Assembly (NCBI GenBank): GCA_000444245.1
Contig: ATSW01011484.1
Span: 1-20,721, forward strand
DNA from: Botryllus schlosseri
Lineage: Eukaryota; Chordata; Ascidiacea; Stolidobranchia; Styelidae
Reading direction: 5' to 3'
DNA: 20,721 bases
A model generated the notes under the pieces. That model had not been told where the DNA came from. It was given only the letters and a program-made list of their open reading frames with translations, and did not search any database. This document shows positions 19,101-20,721 of this stretch, one piece after another. The position numbers were made by a program, and so were the translations under genes. How positions within the stretch are numbered: position 1 is the stretch's first letter; the number at the start of each line of letters is the position of its first letter.

Positions 19101-19304
19101 ACTTTCCTCATTTTCCAGGCCTTTGCATTACCTCATCCTCAATGCCGGCGTGTTTGGTTTGCCGTGGAAGTTAACCGAAGACAATCTCGAGAGCACGTTT
19201 GCGGTGAATCATGTCGGGCACTTCTACCTCACCAAGTTGCTCACGAAGAAGTTAATTAGCAGCGCTCCGGCCAGAGTCGTTGTGGTATCTGCGGAGTCGC
19301 ACAG
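1064..19304 (+). CDS. WWOX: WW domain-containing oxidoreductase, exons 1-7 (3' end outside window)
   Basis: The spliced frame is 1064-1164, 2004-2068, 2178-2235, 3000-3181, 5428-5534, 7795-7883 and 19119-19304 (788 nt, 262 codons plus 2 nt). WW1 spans about residues 16-48 with W20, Y31-Y32 and W42. A basic GKRRRV patch at 48-53 matches the WWOX nuclear-localisation region. WW2 spans about 57-89, with Y83 replacing the second Trp as in other WWOX proteins. The short-chain dehydrogenase domain begins near 124, with the nucleotide-binding TGGNSGLG at 129-136, NAG at 209-211 and VNHVGHFYL at 230-238. WWOX proteins are tumour-suppressor type adaptors that bind PPxY partners through WW1, and their SDR domain is a putative NAD(P)-dependent oxidoreductase. 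The catalytic Tyr/Lys and the stop codon lie outside the window. Every exon junction keeps the phase. Identification is very secure from the domain order and near-identical motifs. Confidence 0.96.
1165..2003 (+). other. WWOX intron 1
   Basis: GT-AG intron of 839 nt with one ambiguous base at 1981. Its open frames are short and not protein-like. A short palindrome CAAGTAGCTTACTTG lies near 1421. Nothing else recognised. Confidence 0.85.
2004..2068 (+). CDS. WWOX: WWOX exon 2 (rest of WW1, basic patch)
   Basis: This 65-nt exon follows an acceptor ending ctgtttag and precedes the donor GTAGAG. It encodes [20 protein letters not shown] and AG, which supplies the second Trp of WW1 and the basic patch. 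A single undetermined base lies at 1981, 23 bp upstream, within the acceptor region. The length equals the human exon 2 length as I recall it. Confidence 0.94.
2178..2235 (+). CDS. WWOX: WWOX exon 3 (first part of WW2)
   Basis: This 58-nt exon lies between the acceptor tgcttttag and the donor GTAAGT. It encodes [19 protein letters not shown], the first two strands of WW2. Intron 2 is only 109 nt (2069-2177), short compared with the others in this gene. Confidence 0.94.
2236..2999 (+). other. WWOX intron 3
   Basis: GT-AG intron of 764 nt, A+T-rich, with a pyrimidine-rich acceptor. No repeat or gene recognised inside. Confidence 0.85.
3000..3181 (+). CDS. WWOX: WWOX exon 4 (end of WW2, linker, start of SDR domain)
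   Basis: The exon starts after tttttccccag and ends before GTGAGT. It encodes [15 protein letters not shown], where a Tyr sits in place of the second WW2 Trp. A linker rich in Ser and Thr follows, then [19 protein letters not shown], the first Rossmann strand and glycine loop. It leaves one base (G) of a split Gly codon. Confidence 0.95.
3545..3707. mobile_element. MITE of the CAATGTTCCCTCTAA family
   Basis: The 163-bp element starts CAATGTTCCCTCTAAGCTGC and ends TTAGAGAGAATATTG, which are imperfect terminal inverted repeats. The flanks GCCACCGG (3537-3544) and GCCACAAG (3708-3715) match at 6 of 8 positions, consistent with an aged hAT-type 8-bp target duplication. It carries no coding sequence. 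Confidence 0.7.
3825..3867 (+). repeat. Overlapping alternative hairpins
   Basis: GGGGG (3825-3829) can pair with CCCCC (3835-3839). Alternatively CCCCCATAAA (3835-3844) pairs with TTTATGGGGG (3858-3867) around a 13-nt loop. The two stems share the C-run and exclude each other. They lie in WWOX intron 4 and may be remnants of an inverted-repeat element. Confidence 0.4.
4906..5329. mobile_element. Decayed hAT fragment with AAGTA motifs
   Basis: CAGTGACCAAGTACTTCTAC near 4906 is followed by ACTCAAGTACG and CTACTTACTCAAG, and TACTTGAGTAGAAATTGG lies near 5285. These resemble the subterminal motifs of the element at 10150-11335. Ends and target duplication are not clear, so the limits are approximate. 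Confidence 0.4.
5428..5534 (+). CDS. WWOX: WWOX exon 5 (SDR domain, helix A and strand B)
   Basis: The 107-nt exon follows the acceptor atatttcaag. It encodes [20 protein letters not shown] and then [16 protein letters not shown], the helix after the glycine loop and the RVIIACR strand that binds the cofactor ribose or phosphate. It ends at 5534 in phase 0 just before GCAAGT, a GC donor. The nearest GT (5539) would leave phase 1 and shift the frame of exon 6, so the GC site is preferred. Confidence 0.92.
5828..7768. mobile_element. Non-autonomous hAT element, 1.94 kb
   Basis: The ends are CAGTGGTTCCCAACC (5828) and GGTTGGGAATCACTG (to 7768), inverted repeats of the widespread hAT type. An identical 8-bp duplication GTGTAGAT flanks it (5820-5827 and 7769-7776). 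No transposase-like frame is present. Inside are a diverged tandem duplication of about 340 bp (6271 and 6613 onward) and GC-rich subterminal repeats with GGGCCGCA motifs. The perfect duplication suggests a fairly recent insertion, or a site that has changed little. Confidence 0.85.
6271..6945. repeat. Diverged tandem duplication inside the hAT element
   Basis: Two units of about 340 bp begin ACAGCACTTCGTCAGGCCCC (6271) and ACAACACTTCGTCAGGCCCC (6613). Both contain ATAGGGTGATAAACCGA, an AAGCGCGAAAA motif, a GGTCAATA-AATCGGG block, TAATCAGATT-ACCGGT and a run ending in CAATAATAAT or AAATAATAAT. They are clearly diverged, so the duplication predates or accompanied amplification of the element. 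Confidence 0.6.
7795..7883 (+). CDS. WWOX: WWOX exon 6 (SDR domain)
   Basis: The 89-nt exon lies between gtttctgcag and GTAAGT. It encodes [20 protein letters not shown] followed by FAEEFLALE, matching the DLA-LRS motif of WWOX. Its start lies only 18 bp beyond the target-site duplication of a hAT element inserted in intron 5. The open frame runs upstream out of the transposon end, which is chance read-through and not part of the protein. Confidence 0.94.
8215..8442 (-). CDS. Nested gene last exon
   Basis: After an acceptor ending aaccaacctcag the frame encodes 75 residues and a TAA at 8217-8215. It begins [20 protein letters not shown] and ends [14 protein letters not shown]. The segment is basic and rich in Pro, Arg and Ser, probably disordered. 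No AATAAA was found close downstream on this strand. The + strand over the same bases is open in all three frames, so the assignment rests on phase agreement with exon 6. Confidence 0.6.
   Translation of the reverse strand, partial: YAQRGAYQSPKTNDSRPPGRSDLAPLRGRGQRLPPSEKNWMEDSRYITLTSLLGERFSPQKKIRSHEEPQSNLAW
8215..16487 (-). CDS. Uncharacterised protein, nested antisense gene in WWOX intron 6
   Basis: Seven minus-strand exons chain with matching phases: 16487-16256, 12702-12529, 11955-11693, 9915-9739, 9673-9561, 9334-9214 and 8442-8215. They total 1308 nt, giving 435 residues and a TAA stop. I do not recognise the family. The N-terminal ~77 residues are polar and charged, with a predicted helix around [15 protein letters not shown]. 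Exon 4 encodes a Lys/Arg/Glu-rich helical stretch that could be a coiled coil. Exon 6 carries an acidic [11 protein letters not shown] run. The last exon is basic and rich in Pro, Arg and Ser. No signal peptide or membrane segment is evident, so a cytoplasmic or nuclear protein is likely. The acceptor of exon 2 is uncertain and an extra exon between exons 1 and 2 is possible. The strand is supported by consensus donors (CAG/GTAAGG, CAG/GTGTGT, AAG/GTAAAT). The gene is well supported; its exact ends less so. Confidence 0.72.
8287..8421 (+). other. Possible + strand cassette exon opposite the nested gene's last exon
   Basis: A strong pyrimidine tract and acceptor (aatctttctcccag) precede 8287 and a good donor (G/GTAAGC) follows 8421. 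The 135 nt are divisible by three and contain no stop in the phase required by WWOX exons 6 and 7, so inclusion would add 45 residues without shifting the frame. No counterpart of this insertion is known to me in WWOX. The same bases encode the end of the antisense gene, and high G+C keeps many frames open, so the signals could be coincidental. Confidence 0.3.
8608..9152 (+). pseudogene. Open frame of unknown origin split by a hAT insertion
   Basis: A + strand frame is open from 8608 and encodes [20 protein letters not shown] followed by [18 protein letters not shown]. It is interrupted at 8778 by a 321-bp hAT element. If the element and one target duplication (8778-9106) are removed, the same frame continues as [15 protein letters not shown] and stops at TGA 9150-9152. 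The opposite strand has stops throughout. A possible 5' part is 8287-8421, whose phase-1 end would join at a weak acceptor before 8639. I do not recognise the family. It may be an old exon, a retained gene fragment or a chance frame; it lies in intron 6 of the nested antisense gene. Confidence 0.3.
8778..9098. mobile_element. Short hAT element with TAGGGTTACCATA ends
   Basis: The ends TAGGGTTACCATA (8778) and TATGGTAACCCTA (to 9098) are perfect inverted repeats. The flanks CTATTAGG (8770-8777) and GTATTAGG (9099-9106) differ at one of 8 positions. The interior has subterminal GAGGACAAA / TTTGTCCTC-type motifs and no coding capacity. It sits in intron 6 of the nested gene and interrupts the + strand frame at 8608-9152. 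Confidence 0.8.
9214..9334 (-). CDS. Nested gene exon 6 (acidic Ser-rich)
   Basis: The acceptor follows a good pyrimidine tract (ttattttcttcaaacgacag) and the donor is AAG/GTAAAT. One base completes the split Arg codon, then 40 codons include [18 protein letters not shown] and [11 protein letters not shown], a likely disordered, casein-kinase-type acidic serine run. It ends in phase 0. The opposite strand is also open here but lacks comparable splice signals. Confidence 0.7.
9561..9673 (-). CDS. Nested gene exon 5
   Basis: 37 codons plus 2 nt follow the acceptor gctcggtttcag and precede AAG/GTAGGC. It encodes [20 protein letters not shown] followed by [17 protein letters not shown]. The intron separating it from exon 4 (9738-9674) is 65 nt and pyrimidine-rich. 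The frame differs from exon 4 by that intron length, so the two cannot be one exon. Confidence 0.72.
9674..9738 (-). other. 65-nt mini-intron of the nested gene
   Basis: Donor GTGAAA and acceptor ggtttcag enclose a pyrimidine-rich 65-nt intron in phase 0. Removing it links two frames that both look coding. This size is typical of compact invertebrate introns. Confidence 0.6.
9739..9915 (-). CDS. Nested gene exon 4 (charged helical segment)
   Basis: 59 codons in phase 0 at both ends, between the acceptor ccccgtacag and the donor AAG/GTGAAA. The sequence runs [20 protein letters not shown], then [18 protein letters not shown] and [17 protein letters not shown]. Spaced Leu, Ile and Val among Lys, Arg and Glu suggest a long helix or coiled coil. 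It is followed by a 65-nt intron. Confidence 0.75.
10150..11335. mobile_element. Non-autonomous hAT element, AAGTA-rich, 1.19 kb
   Basis: Ends CAGAGGTGGTCA (10150) and TGACCACCGCTG (to 11335) are inverted repeats. The flanks CTTTCCAG (10142-10149) and GTTTCCAG (11336-11343) match at 7 of 8. Subterminal zones are full of GTAGAAGTA and TACTCAAGTA motifs in both orientations, probable transposase-binding repeats. No transposase frame is present. It lies between exons 3 and 4 of the nested gene. Confidence 0.8.
11693..11955 (-). CDS. Nested gene exon 3
   Basis: The 263-nt exon has a clean acceptor (attttctattttag) and donor (CAG/GTGTGT). It encodes [20 protein letters not shown] and continues through [20 protein letters not shown] to an acidic then basic end ([25 protein letters not shown]). 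It begins with 2 nt of a split codon and ends in phase 0. Protein-like composition over 87 codons makes it one of the firmest exons of the gene. Confidence 0.78.
12009..12483. mobile_element. hAT MITE with perfect target duplication, 475 bp
   Basis: The ends TAGGGCTGGGCAAAATCGAG and TTGTGCCCAGCCCTA are inverted repeats. Both sides carry an identical 8-bp duplication GTCACCAC (12001-12008 and 12484-12491). TCGAGTCGAGTATTCGAGTA-type motifs occur near both ends. It lies in intron 2 of the nested gene, about 45 bp beyond that gene's exon 2 donor. The perfect duplication implies a recent insertion. Confidence 0.9.
12529..12702 (-). CDS. Nested gene exon 2
   Basis: The frame encodes [20 protein letters not shown] and continues through [20 protein letters not shown] to SSLTFAML, ending in phase 1 before GTAGGC, which fits exon 3. 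The start is uncertain. Phase from exon 1 is met by an acceptor ending gtacgag (exon from 12702). The stronger-looking acceptor tttgtag (exon from 12727) would need phase 0 and therefore a further upstream exon not identified here; used directly from exon 1 it gives a short Cys-rich frame that stops. Confidence 0.6.
13127..13519. mobile_element. Fold-back inverted-repeat element
   Basis: The left arm (GGTATTCAAAAATGACTTTT, continuing to 13171) and the right arm (13475-13519) are complementary over about 45 bp with three mismatches. A second inner pair (TTTGGTTCAATTCCA near 13220 and TGGAATTGAACCGAA near 13419) extends the hairpin. Short frames in it are by-products of the repeats. No target duplication was identified. 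It lies in the first intron of the nested gene. Confidence 0.75.
14187..14381. mobile_element. MITE of the CAATGTTCCCTCTAA family, second full copy
   Basis: It starts CAATGTCCCCTCTAAGCTGC and shares ATGACCTTTTTTT and GAGTGCGCGCAGACTCGT with the copy at 3545-3707. TGTCACCC occurs at both ends (14180-14187 and 14380-14387), an 8-bp target duplication overlapping the terminal base. It is slightly longer than the first copy owing to an extra GCGCACA-rich block. Confidence 0.75.
14674..15172. mobile_element. Inverted-repeat element with GGTTGCATTTAAAAC ends
   Basis: GGTTGCATTTAAAACAAA (14674) and TTTGTTTTTAAATGCAACC (to 15172) are terminal inverted repeats. The left part has several TTTAAAACA repeats that form AACATG palindromes. 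The interior is closely related to 15424-15913. No coding sequence or clear target duplication is visible, so the superfamily is undetermined. Confidence 0.65.
15424..15913. mobile_element. Second copy of the GGTTGCATTT element, left end degraded
   Basis: From TTCTGACCCTTGTTTG to TTTTAAATGCAACC it matches 14720-15172 throughout, including GCTATAACTGTTGAACCGAC. It lacks the left terminal repeat and differs by many substitutions. Direct orientation, about 250 bp apart. Short frames inside are not coding. Confidence 0.65.
16256..16487 (-). CDS. Nested gene exon 1 (start codon)
   Basis: The ATG at 16487 opens 77 codons plus one base. The protein starts [20 protein letters not shown] and contains [20 protein letters not shown] followed by a basic RKTRRRQE patch. 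It ends at a full-consensus donor, CAG/GTAAGG. The frame stays open past the donor to 16101, but composition becomes less protein-like there. The + strand ORFs over the same bases are hydrophobic mirror frames. Confidence 0.7.
16488..19118. other. Right part of WWOX intron 6, largely featureless
   Basis: Apart from the doubtful ORF at 18225-18497 and a short (CA)n tract at about 18810-18824, I see no gene, known repeat or inverted-repeat element. The promoter of the nested antisense gene should lie just right of 16487, but no TATA box is evident there. Confidence 0.5.
18225..18497 (+). CDS. Doubtful small membrane-protein ORF in WWOX intron 6
   Basis: Ninety codons on the + strand end at a TGA. 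The middle part ([17 protein letters not shown]) is protein-like, and a hydrophobic stretch [18 protein letters not shown] near residues 63-80 could be a membrane segment. T-rich DNA often gives hydrophobic frames by chance, and there is no recognised homology, promoter or flanking exon. Treat as a candidate only. Confidence 0.2.
   Translation: MLYVLFNYCKLIVRCCQVKLSHEYRKYWRTLGPIDFDNNSNFCSYNNFGFDNLGLPDEMIACSILLLLSFPVFIIFDLYNNIIDTCNPLT
19119..19304 (+). CDS. WWOX: WWOX exon 7 (SDR domain, NAG and conserved Asn)
   Basis: The exon follows tcattttccag and ends at GTCAGC. It encodes [20 protein letters not shown], then the VNHVGHFYL segment containing the conserved SDR Asn (N231), and ends with [13 protein letters not shown]. 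Human WWOX has NAA where this protein has the more usual SDR motif NAG. Two bases (AG) of the next codon remain. No exon 8 candidate with YNRSK was seen to the right edge. Confidence 0.95.
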
Positions 19305-20389
19305 GTCAGCGTTCCCCGTTTGATGCAGCGGTTCACAACTAATCACTGAAATATTTCCAATGAAACTATCGTGTTTGTGCGTCCCTGAATTTCCAATACT
19401 CATTCCGACCGGTAATTTTGCCAAGTTATGCGTTTGCGACAATACCGGGAGGGACGAATGATGCTATACCAAATCCCAATCATTTTTTTCACTCCGTGAC
19501 TTGAATCTGACAGATTTATCTATTAAACTTGTAGTGCGGTACACCCACACTCGCGTGCGAAGAAGATTTTTGTGAAATAGGCATTTGGTATGGGTATTGC
19601 GATTTGCTTAACAATTGCTGTTGCAAACGCGTGGGTATCGTTTCGCGGATACGGCTGTTTCTCGGCGGTCGTGTTTCATGTGATTGTAAGACGGCGTGGC
19701 TATGATTACCTGCAATATCTCTTATTACAGTCGCGACTGCTCCGTAAAGGGACACGGTTCGAAACCCCCAAATTTGTACTCTGGCGTTTCCGTGGACCTT
19801 TCGCTTATTAATTTTCGATATTGGTAGAACTCTGTCGCGTGACATAATCAGAAAGCTGCTGCCATTGACCGATGAACGGCTCTGCCTCTCACATTTTCAA
19901 ATGAAAACCCAGTCTTAGTCCGGAATAGGCTATCTGCAGGCATTCGGTCACGAGATTTATGCGTATGACAACGACCGACTGGTTGACAAGTTACACTCTT
20001 CTGCGTCTGCTTATGGCAAAGTCACATTTGTAATCTTTGTGAATATCACAATTTTGTGGCGAAAGTCTATGATAGGTGTAGAGGTGTACCTGCTCCATAA
20101 GTGGCTGCTACTCTTGGCTAAATCAAACAGGAGTATGTTGAGGAACTTGACCATCACACCAAGATACGAAATTCGTCTAGGACGGGTCCTGGCTCACACC
20201 AAAAATGTAGAGATGGAGAGTGATTTGCTAACCAGTCGATCGTTGCTATGCGCCACCGATCTCCTGCATGAAGTCATGCAAATAGTCTAATGATGGTGTT
20301 GCGAAGGTGTCCATAACCGGTATAGCTCCAATAATGCGTCGGTAATTGTCTTGTAAGTCAAAATCGCAATTGTTAGTCCCCCGGTCAAT

Positions 20390-20546
20390 GCCGAGAATGC
20401 TATTACCGAGAAGGCGATACCAAGAATGGACATTACCGAGAAATGACAATACCGAGAATAGAAATTACCCAGAAATTACGATACCGAGAATAGAAATTAC
20501 AGAGAATGGACACCACCGAGAATGGACATTATTGAGAATGCAATAT
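20390..20546. repeat. Minisatellite, 16-bp unit ACCGAGAATGGACATT
   Basis: About ten imperfect units of 14-16 bp follow one another, with variants such as ACCGAGAATAGAAATT and ATTGAGAATGCAATAT. A fragment in reverse orientation (CGGTATCGATTCTCAGGTAT near 20611) lies 65 bp further on. Confidence 0.85.
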
Positions 20547-20666
20547 ATGCAATGCAGGCATGTTATGCATATGAACAGGTCGTGTGTGTGCATCACGGCG
20601 TTGCCACATTCGGTATCGATTCTCAGGTATATATTTCTCGACAACGTCCGTTACATTATGCTAGGT

Positions 20667-20721
20667 CAGGGGTCACCAACACGCGGCTCCCGGGCCGCAT
20701 GCGGCCCGCCAAGTCATATTC
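20667..20721. mobile_element. Left end of a hAT element, truncated by the window edge
   Basis: CAGGGGTCACCAACACGCGG followed by a GGGCCGCATGCGGCCC palindrome matches the typical start of hAT-family elements. The same GGGCCGCATGCGGCCC core lies near the right end of the element at 5828-7768. The right end is not visible. Confidence 0.55.

Larger units (their letters stand above)
7884..19118 (+). other. WWOX intron 6, host of a nested gene and many transposons
   Basis: GT-AG intron of 11.2 kb. It contains the minus-strand nested gene (8215-16487), five or more DNA transposons, and a + strand open frame. The part from 16488 to 19118 holds no recognised element apart from a short (CA)n run near 18811 and a doubtful small ORF at 18225-18497. 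Confidence 0.85.
19305..20721 (+). other. WWOX intron 7, 5' part
   Basis: The intron starts GTCAGC and continues past the window. It contains a 16-bp minisatellite and the beginning of a hAT element. The exon carrying the YNRSK active site is not present in the visible part. Confidence 0.8.

Noticed and set aside
19690-19770. tRNA-like B box GGTTCGAAACC with a weak A box upstream
   Set aside because: Spacing is too long, and no acceptor stem or cloverleaf can be formed; it is insufficient for a tRNA or SINE call.

Overview
This window is animal nuclear DNA. Coding sequence is broken into many exons with GT-AG (and one GC-AG) introns, there is a TATA box but no bacterial-style operon, and the introns are packed with short non-autonomous hAT-type DNA transposons. 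The backbone is the 5' part of a WWOX orthologue (WW domain-containing oxidoreductase) on the + strand. Exons 1 to 7 are here, about 262 codons of a family protein of roughly 414 residues; the exons carrying the SDR Tyr/Lys active site lie beyond the right edge. The host looks like an invertebrate, possibly a deuterostome such as a tunicate, because a 65-nt mini-intron coexists with multi-kb transposon-rich introns. That placement is inference; no sequence comparison could be run.

Layout. 1-205: right end of a hAT-like element. 572-674: short MITE. 982-1042: probable promoter. 1064-3181: WWOX exons 1-4 (both WW domains, NLS-like basic patch, start of the Rossmann fold). Intron 4 (3182-5427) holds a MITE and a decayed hAT fragment. 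Exon 5 (5428-5534) ends at a GC donor. Intron 5 holds a 1.94-kb hAT element (5828-7768) that ends only 26 bp before exon 6 (7795-7883). Intron 6 (7884-19118) is the longest and most complex. Exon 7 is 19119-19304. Intron 7 runs off the window and contains a 16-bp minisatellite and the start of another hAT element.

The main discovery is a second multi-exon gene nested inside WWOX intron 6 on the opposite strand (16487 down to 8215). Seven exons can be chained with matching phases into an open frame of 1308 nt (435 residues plus stop). I do not recognise its family. It has an acidic/polar N-terminus, a charged helical (possibly coiled-coil) segment encoded by its exon 4, an acidic Ser-rich stretch, and a basic low-complexity C-terminus. 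Its acceptor for exon 2 is the weakest part of the model. Several transposons sit in its introns: a hAT element with a perfect 8-bp target duplication (12009-12483), a 1.2-kb hAT element rich in AAGTA motifs (10150-11335), a 321-bp hAT element (8778-9098), a fold-back element (13127-13519) and two related inverted-repeat elements (14674-15172 and 15424-15913).

Other points: a + strand open frame (8608-9152) that is interrupted by a hAT insertion and reads straight through if the insertion is removed; a 135-nt + strand segment (8287-8421), opposite the last exon of the nested gene, with good splice signals and open in the WWOX frame; and a palindromic CGCG-rich motif followed by an A-run that recurs in several elements. 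No rRNA, tRNA, CRISPR, retroviral or LINE coding sequence was recognised.
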